Shown: in pieces, positions 52,780 through 62,560 of the stretch
Numbering within the stretch: the stretch's first letter is position 1
How the letters are laid out: each line of letters begins with the position of its first letter
NCBI RefSeq assembly: GCF_002222655.1
Contig: NZ_CP022423.1
Coordinates: 682,001-746,000, forward strand
From: Vitreoscilla filiformis
Lineage (GTDB): Bacteria > Pseudomonadota > Gammaproteobacteria > Burkholderiales > Burkholderiaceae_C
Direction of reading: 5' to 3'
Length of the DNA: 64,000 nucleotides
Made by a program: the position numbers and the translations under genes
Notes under the pieces: generated by a model
What the model was told of the DNA's origin: nothing
Seen by the model: the letters and a program-made list of their open reading frames with translations, nothing else
Database searches by the model: none

Positions 52780-53289
52780 TCACGTGGCGTCCCTACGCGG
52801 CTTGACCTGCGCCGGCACCCCCACCGCGATGTGATTCGCCGGCACATCCCGCACCACCACAGCGTTGGCGCCGATGAGCACGTTGTCCCCAATCGTGATG
52901 CGACCCAGCAGCGTGGCACCGGTGCCGATGTCCACGTTGTTGCCGATCACTGGCGCAATTGGGTCTTCAACGCGGCTCAAGCCTACTACCACACCATTAC
53001 GGATGCGGCAGTTGTCCCCGAACCGAGCATAGCCACTTATGACGATGCCGCCAAAGTGATCGATGACGAAATTGCGCCCAATCACCGCTTCGCATGGCAG
53101 CTCAATGCCGGTGAGGATCTGCACCAGCTTGTAGGCCACCCGGTACAGCACCGACAACGGCTTGCGCAACCACGGCGAACGGATGCCATAACGCCAGCGC
53201 CCAAAGCGGTACACCACCAAGGCCCAAAACCCCTGGGCGCCCCAATGACCACCGTGGGCGCGTAAGTCGGCACGAATGTTCTCGAACAT
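52780..53289 (-). CDS. Serine acetyltransferase-like hexapeptide acetyltransferase
   Basis: The 169-residue protein has a short helical N-terminus and a left-handed beta helix of hexapeptide repeats (IGRNFVIDHFGGIVISGYAR, IGNNVDIGTGATLLGRITIG), like SAT-type acetyltransferases found in exopolysaccharide loci. It lacks the long N-terminal domain of true CysE, so it probably acetylates a sugar rather than serine. The ATG at 53289 is chosen; another lies at 53295. Confidence 0.8.
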   Translation of the reverse strand: MFENIRADLRAHGGHWGAQGFWALVVYRFGRWRYGIRSPWLRKPLSVLYRVAYKLVQILTGIELPCEAVIGRNFVIDHFGGIVISGYARFGDNCRIRNGVVVGLSRVEDPIAPVIGNNVDIGTGATLLGRITIGDNVLIGANAVVVRDVPANHIAVGVPAQVKPRRDAT

Positions 53290-53313
53290 GGTCAACCTCC
53301 CCTTCTGCTTTTG

Positions 53314-54309
53314 TCACAGCGTGGGCTGCGTGCCCAACTTGGTGCGCCACAGCAAACGCCATGCCAGTGCGTGTAGACGGAGGGTGTGCTGGATCGCCGC
53401 CCAGCCACGCCCGCGCAGCGCCGCTTTGAGCGCCAGCAGACCGGCTGCCGCCCCATCCAAACCAAGATGCAGCACCAGCCCGCCCAAGCCGTGGTGCTTG
53501 CGGAAGTACAGCAGCGCACTCTCAATTTGGAGCGCTTCCACCTGCCGGCTGGTGCTGCTGATCGGCCCGTCACTGCGCGCACTCTCGCCACCGATGTGAA
53601 CCACCGACGTGCGTGGGCTGTAATCGATCGTCCATCCCGCTGCTTGCACCCGTCGGCAGTGATCGACCTCCTCAAAGTACAAAAAGAAGCGCGGATCGAA
53701 CAACCCCACTTGTTGCAGCACCTCGCGGCGCACCAAGTAAAAGCAGCCCGGTACCCAATCGCAACGGCGTTCGCTGGCGTGATCCCAGGCCATGTCGTCC
53801 ACGGGGCGGCCCCACAGGTGCGCCAGAGGCCAACGGTAGGCGCCCGTGCGCTCGGCAAACTGGTTCGCCGGGGTCGGAAAATAGCGGCAACTGGGCTGCA
53901 ACGTGCCATCTCGACCGACCAAACGCACGCCCAGCACCCCGCAGCGTGGGTGCGCGGCCATGTGATCCAGCGCCACCCGAATCGATTCGGGCGCCAAAAA
54001 CGCATCGGTGTTGATGAGCAGGAGAAACTCACTGTCCACCTGCGGCAGCGCCAAGTTATTGGCTCGCCCGAAGCCGACGTTGCGCGGCGACGTCAGCAGC
54101 AGCACCTCCGGGTGGTGGGCGCGCAGGTGTGCCACCGAGTCATCACGCGAGGCGTTATCGACCGCGATGATGCGGGTGTCCGCAGCGTCTGGGGTCTGGG
54201 CCAGGGCCTGGTGCAGTTTGGCCAGGCACTCGTCCAGCAAGTGGCAGGTGTTGTAGCTCACCAGCAGGACGCTCAGGCGGCGGCGGACGGTGTCGCAAAG
54301 AGGCATCAT
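53314..54309 (-). CDS. Family 2 glycosyltransferase (rhamnosyltransferase-like)
   Basis: The protein (about 331 residues) has the GT2 order: LSVLLVSYNTCHLLDECLAK, the metal-binding IIAVDNASRDDSVAHL, GFGRANNLALPQVDSEFLLL with LINTDAF, and FDPRFFLYFEEVDHCRRVQA. This is the WbbL/RfbF-type layout. It adds a sugar to the repeat unit. The start is uncertain (54309, 54306 or 54354). Confidence 0.85.
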   Translation of the reverse strand: MMPLCDTVRRRLSVLLVSYNTCHLLDECLAKLHQALAQTPDAADTRIIAVDNASRDDSVAHLRAHHPEVLLLTSPRNVGFGRANNLALPQVDSEFLLLINTDAFLAPESIRVALDHMAAHPRCGVLGVRLVGRDGTLQPSCRYFPTPANQFAERTGAYRWPLAHLWGRPVDDMAWDHASERRCDWVPGCFYLVRREVLQQVGLFDPRFFLYFEEVDHCRRVQAAGWTIDYSPRTSVVHIGGESARSDGPISSTSRQVEALQIESALLYFRKHHGLGGLVLHLGLDGAAAGLLALKAALRGRGWAAIQHTLRLHALAWRLLWRTKLGTQPTL

Positions 54310-54412
54310 GTGTGGGAGAGGCGGCGAGTCGGGTCTCAGACACGGGGTGTTCATCGTACATGCCCTGCTATGCTGAACCGTTCACCATGTTGCCTGTTGC
54401 CGAGACATCCGC

Positions 54413-55672
54413 TTGCGCGTTGCCTACCTCATCAACCAATACCCGAAGGTGAGCCACACCTTCATCCGGCGCGAAATTGCCGCGCTGGAGCGTCAAGGTC
54501 TCACCGTCGATCGTTACGCCCTGCGCGGCTGGGACGACGCACCGGCCGACCCCCTCGACCTCGCCGAACAAGCCCGCACCCGCTACTTGGTGCAAGGGGG
54601 CGTGGTCGCTTTGTTGCAGGCCGGCTGGGCGGTGCTTCGCCGCCGGCCTGGAGCGTGGTGGCACGCCTTGCAGCAGGCGGTGCGCCTGGGGCGGCGGGCG
54701 GATCGGCCTCTGCCGCTGCACATCGTTTACTTCCTTGAAGCCTGCCAGTTGTGGCTGTGGTTGCAAGAGGCGCCGGTGGCCCATGTCCACGCGCACTTTG
54801 GCACCAACGCCACCGAAGTCGCGCTGCTGCTGCACGCGCTGGGTGGGCCGGGTTATTCCTTCACCGTGCATGGGCCCGAGGAGTTCGACAAACCCGAAGC
54901 CCTGCACCTGGCCGACAAAATCGCTGCCGCCCGCGCTGTGGTGGCCATCAGCAGTTTTGGCCGTTCGCAGTTGTGGCGCTGGGTGCCGCTGGCGCATTGG
55001 CCCAAGGTGGTCGAGGTGCATTGCGGCTTGGATGCCGAGTTTTTCGACGTGCCGCGCCAGCCCGTGCCCGATGTGCCGCGCTTGGTGTGCGTCGGGCGGC
55101 TGTGTGAACAAAAGGGACAGTTGCTGCTGGTGCAAGCCGCTGCCGCGCTCAAGGCCCAGGGCTTGGCGTTCGAGCTGATTTTGGCGGGTGACGGGCCGAT
55201 GCGGGCCGATGTCGAACGCGCCATCGCGGCCTTGGGGGTGGCGGATTGCGTGCGCATCACGGGATGGATCAGCGGCACCCAGGTGCGCGATTGGATCGAC
55301 GCCAGCCGCGCTCTGGTGCTGCCGAGTTTTGCCGAAGGTCTGCCCGTGGTGGTCATGGAAGCCATGGCCCGTGGCCGGCCCGTGATCACCACAGCGGTGG
55401 CGGGCATTCCTGAGCTGGTGCGCCACGGCCAAGATGGCTGGTTGTTGACGGCGGGTTCGGTCGAAGCCGTGCGCGATGCCATGGCCGCTTGCCTCAACAC
55501 CCCAGCGGCTGAATTGGCGCGCATGAGTGAGGGGGCGGCCCAGCGGGTGCGGGTGCGCCACGATGCGGATCATGAAGCCGCCCGGCTGGCGACGCTGTTC
55601 CGCGAATGTGGGGCCGCCGATTCGGCAGGACACGCAAAGACCTTGACGCTGGGAGGGCGGGAGTGGTGCTGA
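54413..55672 (+). CDS. Family 4 glycosyltransferase
   Basis: The 419-residue protein begins RVAYLINQYPKVSHTFIRRE (TTG start) and has AHVHAHFGTNATEVALLLHA, FTVHGPEEFDKPEALHLADK, and the donor loop LPSFAEGLPVVVMEAMARGR followed by PVITTAVAGIPELV. This is the colanic-acid-type GT4 layout. It is followed by a GT2 gene with a short overlap. Confidence 0.9.
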   Translation: MRVAYLINQYPKVSHTFIRREIAALERQGLTVDRYALRGWDDAPADPLDLAEQARTRYLVQGGVVALLQAGWAVLRRRPGAWWHALQQAVRLGRRADRPLPLHIVYFLEACQLWLWLQEAPVAHVHAHFGTNATEVALLLHALGGPGYSFTVHGPEEFDKPEALHLADKIAAARAVVAISSFGRSQLWRWVPLAHWPKVVEVHCGLDAEFFDVPRQPVPDVPRLVCVGRLCEQKGQLLLVQAAAALKAQGLAFELILAGDGPMRADVERAIAALGVADCVRITGWISGTQVRDWIDASRALVLPSFAEGLPVVVMEAMARGRPVITTAVAGIPELVRHGQDGWLLTAGSVEAVRDAMAACLNTPAAELARMSEGAAQRVRVRHDADHEAARLATLFRECGAADSAGHAKTLTLGGREWC

Positions 55673-56889
55673 CGATGCTGTTCGGACTGCTGTCTGTGCT
55701 GGTGCTGCTGGGCGTGCTGGCCTTGGCCGTACCGGCGTGGGTGCTGTGGCGGCAGGTGCATGCAGCCTGCCAAGGGCGTGACACACTGCCGTCCCCCACC
55801 GATGACGCCGCGCCGCGTGAGCCCGTGGCGGTGCTGATTCCAGCGCACAACGAATCGGCGGTGATCGAATCAACGCTGCGCAGCCTGATGCCACAACTGC
55901 GGCCCGGTGATGTCGTCTGGGTGGTGGCAGACAACTGCACCGACGACACCGCCGCCCTGGCCCGCGCTTGCGGCGCCCAGGTCACCGAGCGATTCGACAC
56001 GGTGCGCCGAGGCAAGAGTTTCGCTCTGGCCCACGGTGTGGCGCTGCTGCGAGCGCAGCCGGTGCCCCCGCGCTGGGTGGTGTTCTTCGATGCCGATTGC
56101 CAAGTGCATCCCCACACCCTGGATCGTCTGGCCCAAGCGTGCCAGCGCGAGCAGCGGCCCGTGCAGGCGCTGTACCTGATGCAACAGCCGCCCGCCGCGC
56201 CCGGTCAGGCCCACGGCTGGCGCCCGCATCTGGCCGAATTTGCGTGGCGGGTGCGCAATTGGGTGCGTCCGCTGGGGGCGCAGCGTTTGGGTTGGCCGTG
56301 TCAGCTCATGGGCACGGGCATGGCGTTCCCGCTCGCGCTGCTGGACGATGCCCTGCTGGCCCACGGCCACATCACCGAAGACATGAAACTGGGCATCGAT
56401 TTGGCCCTGGCCGGCCACGCCCCGCTGTTCTTACCGACCGCGCTGGTGACCAGCACCTTCCCCACCACGCAAGCGGCCACACGCACCCAGCGCACACGCT
56501 GGGAGCATGGTCACTTGGACATGCTGTTGCATCAAGCCCCCGCACTGTGGCGCGAAGGCTGGCGCCGCAGAGATCGGGCGGCCATGGGGTTGGCACTCGA
56601 TCTGTGCGTGCCGCCATTGGCGTTGTTCACTGCCTTGCTGGGGCTGGGCTGGTGGGTGGCGCTGGCCCTGGGGTGGCTGGGTGGATCGTGGTTGCCACTG
56701 GGCGTGGCCACCGTGAGCCTGATCGGCTTGCTGACCGCCATCACCCGGGCCTGGCGGGGCTGGGGGCGCGAGGTCATGGCTGGGCGAGAGCTGCTGCTGG
56801 TGCCGCTGTTCATCCTGGCCAAAGTCCCCATCTACTTGGGCTTTGTGCTGCGGCGGCAAACCCGCTGGATTCGCACCGACCGCCGTTGA
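55663..56889 (+). CDS. Membrane family 2 glycosyltransferase
   Basis: The protein (about 408 residues) has an N-terminal membrane segment (MLFGLLSVLVLLGVLALAVP), a GT2 core (PVAVLIPAHNESAVIESTLR, VVADNCTDDTAALARACGAQ, WVVFFDADCQVHP, ITEDMKLGIDLA, the TQRTRWEHGHLD loop) and two to three C-terminal membrane segments. It resembles processive or polyprenyl-linked GT2 enzymes. GTG 55663 or ATG 55675 can start it. Confidence 0.85.
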   Translation: MVLTMLFGLLSVLVLLGVLALAVPAWVLWRQVHAACQGRDTLPSPTDDAAPREPVAVLIPAHNESAVIESTLRSLMPQLRPGDVVWVVADNCTDDTAALARACGAQVTERFDTVRRGKSFALAHGVALLRAQPVPPRWVVFFDADCQVHPHTLDRLAQACQREQRPVQALYLMQQPPAAPGQAHGWRPHLAEFAWRVRNWVRPLGAQRLGWPCQLMGTGMAFPLALLDDALLAHGHITEDMKLGIDLALAGHAPLFLPTALVTSTFPTTQAATRTQRTRWEHGHLDMLLHQAPALWREGWRRRDRAAMGLALDLCVPPLALFTALLGLGWWVALALGWLGGSWLPLGVATVSLIGLLTAITRAWRGWGREVMAGRELLLVPLFILAKVPIYLGFVLRRQTRWIRTDRR

Positions 56890-56901
56890 GGGCGCACCGC
56901 G

Positions 56902-57702
56902 TCAGGCCAGCGGGTCGCGGTAACGGCCCCGGCGGTCTTGCCACATCAGGTGGAGAAACTCGGTGTTGCGCACGTAGCGCATGAGGTAGCGCCTCGGTTC
57001 GCTCAACACCCGGTAGAGCCATTCCATGCGCATTTGGCGCATCCACACGGGGGCCCGCACCACTTCGCCGGCTTCGTAGTCGATGGTGGCGCCCACCCCC
57101 ATCAGCAGCTTGACGTCAGGCAGCGCCTCGCGCCAGCGCGCCAACCAGATTTCCTGCTTGGGCGCGCCCAGCCCCACCATCAGCGCGTTGGCGCCGCTGT
57201 CGCGGATCAAGCGCAGGGCGTGGGCGGTTTCCTCGGCATCGCGGATGAAGTTCATCGATGGCCCGAACGCGCCAACCACCAAACGCTTGCCGTGCCGGGC
57301 GTTGATGCGTTCCAGCGCCCGCTGGGCCACGCCCGGTTGGGCACCCAGCAGGAAGACTCGCAAATCCACGTCATGCGTGCTGGCGTGCGCGATGAGCCGG
57401 GGCACCAAGTCCGAGCCGGTGATGTGGTGGTGGATGGGCCGGCCCATGCGGTTAAGCGCCATGCGCACGTAATGGCTGTCCACCGTGATCACATCGGCCT
57501 GGCGGTAGGCGCGCAAGAACTCGCGGTTGCGTTGCAGGTGGTACAGGTGATCGGGGTTGATGGTGAACACCAGACCGCCTTGGTGGCACAGATGATCGAG
57601 CAGCGCGCCGGGCTCGGGATCGTCGGCCCAGACGTTGAGCAGCGGATGGCGTGGCCACGCAGCCGGCGGTGCGGGGATGTGGAACGGCGTCGTCATGCGC
57701 AT
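56902..57702 (-). CDS. WecB/TagA/CpsF-family glycosyltransferase
   Basis: The 266-residue protein shows the family landmarks FTINPDHLYHLQRNREFLRA, ADVITVDSHYVRMALNRMG, GANALMVGLGAPKQEIWLAR and LLMGVGATIDYEAGEVVRAP. Members transfer N-acetylmannosamine or related sugars to lipid carriers. It ends the leftward eps operon; its ATG overlaps the epsI stop (TAATG). Confidence 0.92.
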   Translation of the reverse strand: MRMTTPFHIPAPPAAWPRHPLLNVWADDPEPGALLDHLCHQGGLVFTINPDHLYHLQRNREFLRAYRQADVITVDSHYVRMALNRMGRPIHHHITGSDLVPRLIAHASTHDVDLRVFLLGAQPGVAQRALERINARHGKRLVVGAFGPSMNFIRDAEETAHALRLIRDSGANALMVGLGAPKQEIWLARWREALPDVKLLMGVGATIDYEAGEVVRAPVWMRQMRMEWLYRVLSEPRRYLMRYVRNTEFLHLMWQDRRGRYRDPLA

Positions 57703-58388
57703 TAAAACCCCGTCAAACGGTGGCGGAAGGCGGGGGCCAGGGCGGCCACCAAATCGGTGATAAAACGGTCTTGCAGGGCGAAAGCGGCGGCGCTGTCCGT
57801 GTTGATCGACGACACGCGGATCAGCACGCCATCGACGATTTCACCGCGCAGCCCGTGGCGCAACTCCGCCAACCGCTTGGCGAACAGATCCAAGGATTGC
57901 ATGTCGCCCATCATCGTCCAGTAGGTGACGGGCTCAAACCGCTGATTGGCGTATTGGGTTTCAACCCGTTTGACGTGCAACCGACCCGGCGGCAGCGCGA
58001 TCCAGCCTTCGTGCATCCGCTCGACCTTGAAGCCTTGCGCCGGATAGCACACTTCGGGATAGTGGAGCTGCACGCTCGGGTCGGACTGATCCGCCCCGTA
58101 GGCCATGGACAGCATGATGCGTTGGCCCTTCGAATTGACGTAGGTGCGCTCCAGGATTTCGGTGTACAGCCGATCCAGCAAGGCTTGGGTCTGTGGGTTG
58201 ACCAGCACCCCGGCGGCAGCGGTGTCCACGCGCCAATCGGCAAAACTCAGCGGGGTGTTGCGCTTCAGCTCGATCGGGCCGCGCAGCTCGGACAGGCGTT
58301 TGGTCGGCACCAAGGCCTGGCCACCCACGGCAGCCAGCCCCATGGCCGCCGCAGCCAGCCAGGCCCGACGGCGTTCAAGATCACTCAT
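57702..58388 (-). CDS. epsI: EpsI, exosortase B-associated protein
   Basis: The 228-residue protein has an N-terminal membrane segment and the EpsI core VQLHYPEVCYPAQGFKVERM. EpsI-type proteins accompany exosortases, either fused or as neighbours. Its start overlaps the exosortase gene by 8 bp. Confidence 0.9.
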   Translation of the reverse strand: MSDLERRRAWLAAAAMGLAAVGGQALVPTKRLSELRGPIELKRNTPLSFADWRVDTAAAGVLVNPQTQALLDRLYTEILERTYVNSKGQRIMLSMAYGADQSDPSVQLHYPEVCYPAQGFKVERMHEGWIALPPGRLHVKRVETQYANQRFEPVTYWTMMGDMQSLDLFAKRLAELRHGLRGEIVDGVLIRVSSINTDSAAAFALQDRFITDLVAALAPAFRHRLTGF

Positions 58389-59310
58389 GGGACGCTTTCT
58401 CAGAATCGGTCGAGGGAGAGGCCGGGGATGCGGCTTGGCCGAAGCGGCGATCCAGCCAATGCAGCGTGCCGTCCAAGCTCATGATGAGCAGCAGCGCCGT
58501 CATGAACAGCACCATGCCAGCAAAGCCGTGCAGGAAGCCTTGGCCTGCCGCGTCCCCCAAGTAGAACGTGATGAGGGCCAGCACGATCACCCGAATCACG
58601 TTGACCACAAACGAGATCGGCACGATCAAGATGGCCAAGGTGATGTTGCGGAACGCCGAGGCCGAGCGCACCACGTTCAGGTAGAGCAAACCCATCGCTT
58701 CCAGTGTGAACAAGGTGTGCAAGCCCGCGCAGGCGTCGGCCACCAGCAATTGGTACGGGCCCAGTTGCAGGATCACCCCGCTGCGGGCGATCGGGTAATT
58801 CGCCATGTCCAGCACCGTCATGGCCACGGAGGACACGGCCAGTTTCATCGGCTGTGTCACCGTGTCCACCAAGATGGCGGGCAGCGGCACCATGAAAATC
58901 ATGAAAAACAACGGGAACCAGGCCGCACGCAACGCCCCGCGTCCCCTCAGCAAAAACAGGCAGGCACTGAGGGTGCCAATGCTAGAGAGCACTTGCAGGC
59001 TTTGCACACGCTGCGAGCGGGCGAACACGTAAACCAAGAGGCTCAGGCCCAACAACACCCAGCCCCAGGTGGCGCGGCGGGGTGGGGTGTGGGTGGCAGC
59101 GGTGATGTGCGGCCAGTCGCGCCACAGCAACCACACGCTGATGGCCAACACAATGGGGCCGTGGCCTTGTTCGTCGGTGGCCCACACGGTGCGGAACAAG
59201 TCGATCAGCGTCGGGATGTACAGCGCAGCCATGCCGGCCACGACGATCCACCAAAGGGTGTGATGGGGGGCAAACCGTGGGTGCCAGCGGGCAGCGGTGG
59301 GATCGGTCAT
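58381..59310 (-). CDS. xrtB: Exosortase B
   Basis: The 309-residue protein is a polytopic membrane enzyme with about eight segments and the exosortase triad: C194 (VADACAGLHTLFTLEAMGL), R240 (FVVNVIRVIVLA) and H261 (FLHGFAGM). Exosortases process PEP-CTERM proteins at the membrane and are linked to exopolysaccharide. The eps context (epsD-G upstream, epsI downstream) points to the XrtB type. Confidence 0.93.
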   Translation of the reverse strand: MTDPTAARWHPRFAPHHTLWWIVVAGMAALYIPTLIDLFRTVWATDEQGHGPIVLAISVWLLWRDWPHITAATHTPPRRATWGWVLLGLSLLVYVFARSQRVQSLQVLSSIGTLSACLFLLRGRGALRAAWFPLFFMIFMVPLPAILVDTVTQPMKLAVSSVAMTVLDMANYPIARSGVILQLGPYQLLVADACAGLHTLFTLEAMGLLYLNVVRSASAFRNITLAILIVPISFVVNVIRVIVLALITFYLGDAAGQGFLHGFAGMVLFMTALLLIMSLDGTLHWLDRRFGQAASPASPSTDSEKASHE

Positions 59311-59324
59311 GGCGAGGCGGGGTT

Positions 59325-60215
59325 TCAGTGATCGTTGAGGACGACGCCGACAGTGTCCACTTGCGCGGCTTTGAGGGCGGCGCTCAGGTCTTGCAGGTCG
59401 CTGGTTTTGTTGGCACCACAGCGCGAGACGATCAAGGCCGAGCCGCAGCGGGCCGCCGTGACGATGGCGTCCATGCCCATGGCACAGGCGGGGGTGTCGA
59501 CCAGCACATGGTCAAAGCGTTCGTTGGCTTCTTGCAGCAGCCGTGCGAACGTTGGACTTTCGATCAATTCTGCGGGGTTGGGTGGGGTCGGGCCCACGGG
59601 CACAACGAACAGTTGCGCCCAGCCTGGTGCCGCTTGCACCACGCGCCGGTGATGGCGACCCGCCAGCACATCCGACAAGCCGGTGTGATCGCTGACCGCC
59701 AGCACCTCGTGCAGCCGGGGGCGGCGCAGGTTGGCGTCGATCAACAGCACCCGGCCATCGAGCTGGGCCAGCGAAGCCGCCAGGTTGGCACAAAAGAACG
59801 AGCGCCCATCCTGAACATCGGGGCTGACCACGGCCAATGGCCGGCGCCCACCACGCTGCCGAACGTGGAGCAAATAATGGCTGCGCACTCGGCGGAACGC
59901 TTCAGCTTGCGGCCCTTGGGGTTGGGTGCGCATCACCCAATCCGCGTGGGGGCGCTGGGCAGCAACCTGCCAATGGGCGTGGCGCTGTTGCCACGCTTGG
60001 ACTTGCAGCGCCTCTTCAGGGCGGATCAGCCCGAGGGCCAGGGCCGCCGCTTCTGGTGTGCTGTCGTGGGCCTGCCGGTGTTGGCGAATGTGGGCCCACT
60101 GGGTTGGCGACAGGGCGCAAACCTCCTGGAGAAGCGCCTCCGCTGCCAGTCCCGGTTCTGCGGCATCGCGCTCAGGCTCGGACAGCAGCACCAAGGGCTG
60201 AGGCGCTGAACTCAT
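59325..60215 (-). CDS. epsG: EpsG, chain-length tyrosine kinase homologue with degenerate P-loop
   Basis: The 296-residue protein has the BY-kinase layout: a helical N-terminal part, then VVSPDVQDGRSFFCANLAAS, Walker A'-like VLLIDANLRRPRLHEVLA, and Walker B HVLVDTPACAMG. The P-loop lacks the usual Gly-Lys-Ser/Thr and the A' motif has Asn for the second Asp, so ATP use may be weak. There is no Tyr-rich C-terminal tail. Its start overlaps epsF (ATGA). Confidence 0.88.
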   Translation of the reverse strand: MSSAPQPLVLLSEPERDAAEPGLAAEALLQEVCALSPTQWAHIRQHRQAHDSTPEAAALALGLIRPEEALQVQAWQQRHAHWQVAAQRPHADWVMRTQPQGPQAEAFRRVRSHYLLHVRQRGGRRPLAVVSPDVQDGRSFFCANLAASLAQLDGRVLLIDANLRRPRLHEVLAVSDHTGLSDVLAGRHHRRVVQAAPGWAQLFVVPVGPTPPNPAELIESPTFARLLQEANERFDHVLVDTPACAMGMDAIVTAARCGSALIVSRCGANKTSDLQDLSAALKAAQVDTVGVVLNDH

Positions 60216-61633
60216 CCGGGCCTCTGCGGGTCATCGGGCGGTGGGGGGGGCGAGGTGGGGCCAGTCAGCCGCTGGTACCACTGCGCCCGGGGCACAGCCG
60301 AGGGAATCAGTCCGACCACGGGCAGCCCCAGATCGAAAATCACGTCCGACGTAGTGCGTAGCCGCCGGTCGTAGTACTCCATCAGCAGAATGAGGAACAG
60401 CCCGCAACTCAGACCGACCGCCACCCCTTTGACCAACGTTTTGGTCGGCTTGACCGGCACCGGAGAAGGCGTGGCTTCGGTCAGGAAGGTGACGGTGCTG
60501 AGCTGGTTTTTGCTCTCCAATTCGTTTTGCCGGGTGCGGTTGAACAAAGCGTCGTAACTGCGCTGGGCGTTTTCGACATCACGCGCCAGCACCGAGCCTT
60601 CGTCACGCACCTCTTTGAGTTGCATGACGCGCTGGCGCTGGGCCTCCAGTTGGGCGCGCACTTCGGCTTCGCGTGACGCTTGCACCGCCACGTTGCTGCT
60701 GAGCGTGCCCGCGACGTTGCGGCTCTCGGTCTCCAGACGCTTACGCAGATCACGCACGGTGGCGCGGGCTTCTTGGAGTTGCGGGTAGTTTTCGCCGTAA
60801 CGCTGGGTCAGCTCGTTGACGCGGGCCTCGGCTTGGTTCAGTTGGGTTTTGAGCGAGGACACCAGCCCGTTGTTCTGCACGTCCTGCGAGTGGGCGGTGT
60901 TGTTGAACGCCTGGTTTTCCCGGCTCATCGAGTCGGTGCGGGCGGTTTGGATGCTGGCCAATTCCTGGCCCAACGAGGTCAGGCGGGCGGTTTCCACGTC
61001 CATGCGTTCGTCGGTGAACACCAAGCCTTTTTCTTGCTGGAAGCGGGAGAGTCGCGCTTGGGCCTGTTCCAGGGTGCTGCGGGCGTCGTTCAGTTGGGCG
61101 GTGAAAAAACGGCTGTACTGGTTGGCGGGTTCGATCTTGAGTTCGATCGAGGTTTCCATGTAGGCCCGCACGAAGGCGTTGGCCACCTGGGCGGCAAACT
61201 TCGGATCGCCAGCGGTGTAGCTGATGTTGATGATGTTGCTGGTGGTCGTCTTCGGCGGGACGATCTCCAGGCCCACGCGCAGGAAATTGGCGATCCACAC
61301 CTCGGGCGGCACGGTGGCAGCGCTGGGGTCGTTCTGCCAGATTTGGCGCAACCCACTTTCGGTGAGTTTCAGGTTCCTCACCACACGCTGGGCGACTTTG
61401 TCACTGCCGAGGATGTCCAGTTCGACCGTGAAAATGTTGGGCCCGCCGCCAGTCAGCATGGCGACCGGGTCTTGGCGACCATTGATGATGATGGAGGCTG
61501 TGGCCTTGTAGATGGGCTGGCGCGTCGCGACCACAGCGGCCGTGACGCACAGCGCTGCCACCAGGGGCAGCACCAGCAGCACCCAACGGGCTCGCAGCAC
61601 GGCGAGCAGACGGGGCAAGTTCACCAGGGACAT
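60212..61633 (-). CDS. epsF: EpsF, chain-length determinant protein
   Basis: The 473-residue protein is a Wzz/GumC-type polysaccharide co-polymerase: N-terminal membrane segment (RWVLLVLPLVAALCVTAAVV), a long periplasmic coiled coil (about 175-395), and a C-terminal Pro-rich membrane segment (PVPVKPTKTLVKGVAVGLSC). It sets chain length and links the kinase homologue to the export machinery. Confidence 0.93.
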   Translation of the reverse strand: MSLVNLPRLLAVLRARWVLLVLPLVAALCVTAAVVATRQPIYKATASIIINGRQDPVAMLTGGGPNIFTVELDILGSDKVAQRVVRNLKLTESGLRQIWQNDPSAATVPPEVWIANFLRVGLEIVPPKTTTSNIINISYTAGDPKFAAQVANAFVRAYMETSIELKIEPANQYSRFFTAQLNDARSTLEQAQARLSRFQQEKGLVFTDERMDVETARLTSLGQELASIQTARTDSMSRENQAFNNTAHSQDVQNNGLVSSLKTQLNQAEARVNELTQRYGENYPQLQEARATVRDLRKRLETESRNVAGTLSSNVAVQASREAEVRAQLEAQRQRVMQLKEVRDEGSVLARDVENAQRSYDALFNRTRQNELESKNQLSTVTFLTEATPSPVPVKPTKTLVKGVAVGLSCGLFLILLMEYYDRRLRTTSDVIFDLGLPVVGLIPSAVPRAQWYQRLTGPTSPPPPPDDPQRPG

Positions 61634-61637
61634 GGCG

Positions 61638-62540
61638 TCAGAACAGGCTCTCTTGAATGACGATCACGTCGCCATCCTGTGGCAACTCGTCCATGGAGGG
61701 GTTGGTGAGGGTGATGGTTCCCTGTGGCGTGGTGCGGTGGATGGTCAAGCCACGCAGCGTGCCCCGTTGGGTGATACCGCCACCGGCGGCCAGCGCGTGA
61801 CGCAGGGTCATGTTGCGGGTCAGGCGCAGGGGGCCGGGGCGCCCGATCTCCCCGGTCAGGTACAACTGGGGCGCCCGATCCACCCAAACGACATCCCCCG
61901 GCATGATCTCTGGATCTTGCGGCAGGCCGACACCTGAAAACAACGTCGGCACGTCGATTTCTTGGCGCTGAAGCTGGCCGTTGCGTTTGCCCAGCAACAC
62001 CAGGGTGTCACTGCCGCTTTCCAGCACCCCGCCGACCAAGGCGAGCACCTCGGTCAGACGCATGCCGGCGACGTCCAGCGGGTAGCGCCCTGGCCGCCCG
62101 ACCATGCCCAGCACGTTGACTTGGTTGGCACGCACCTGGGTCACCAGGATCGACACCTGGGGGTTACGCAGCAGTCCGCCCTGTTGCAGAGCCTTGCTGA
62201 GGCGGGTTTCGGCTTCCGGCAGGGTGAGCCCGCCCAAGTGAACCGTGCCCAGCAGCGGATAGGAAATGGTGCCCGCCTCGGTGAGCCGGGTCTCCAGCGA
62301 CAAGTCGGTGCTTTGGTAGACGGTGATGCGGATCATGTCGCCAGCGCCGAGGCGGTAACCCTCGGTGCCAGCCAGGGTGGCTGGCGCGGGGGCGGCAGCC
62401 GGCAAAGCCGTCCCTGCCGCCCAGGCGGAGGTGGCCCACCCGCCAGACAAGGCCAGGCCCAGCAGCCCGGCGCCCAGCAAGGGCCGGAGCCGGGGGACGA
62501 CGCGGGAGGGGAAAGGGGAACGGCAGGGGTTCATGGGCAT
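61638..62540 (-). CDS. epsE: EpsE, polysaccharide export protein
   Basis: The 300-residue protein has a signal peptide (LLGAGLLGLALSGGWATSAWA) and the Wza-type export domains: YRLGAGDMIRITVYQSTDLS and two SLBB units (NVLGMVGRPGRYPLDVAGMR, YLTGEIGRPGPLRLTRNMTL). It lies in the outer membrane/periplasm and forms the export channel. No lipobox Cys is seen in the signal peptide. Confidence 0.93.
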   Translation of the reverse strand: MPMNPCRSPFPSRVVPRLRPLLGAGLLGLALSGGWATSAWAAGTALPAAAPAPATLAGTEGYRLGAGDMIRITVYQSTDLSLETRLTEAGTISYPLLGTVHLGGLTLPEAETRLSKALQQGGLLRNPQVSILVTQVRANQVNVLGMVGRPGRYPLDVAGMRLTEVLALVGGVLESGSDTLVLLGKRNGQLQRQEIDVPTLFSGVGLPQDPEIMPGDVVWVDRAPQLYLTGEIGRPGPLRLTRNMTLRHALAAGGGITQRGTLRGLTIHRTTPQGTITLTNPSMDELPQDGDVIVIQESLF

Positions 62541-62560
62541 TCAGGGCTGGAAGAAGTGGA

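Noticed and set aside
53386..54738. Plus-strand frame of 450 residues
   Set aside because: Antisense to the GT2 gene with clear motifs; the frame is Arg/His/Gln-rich and has no domain.
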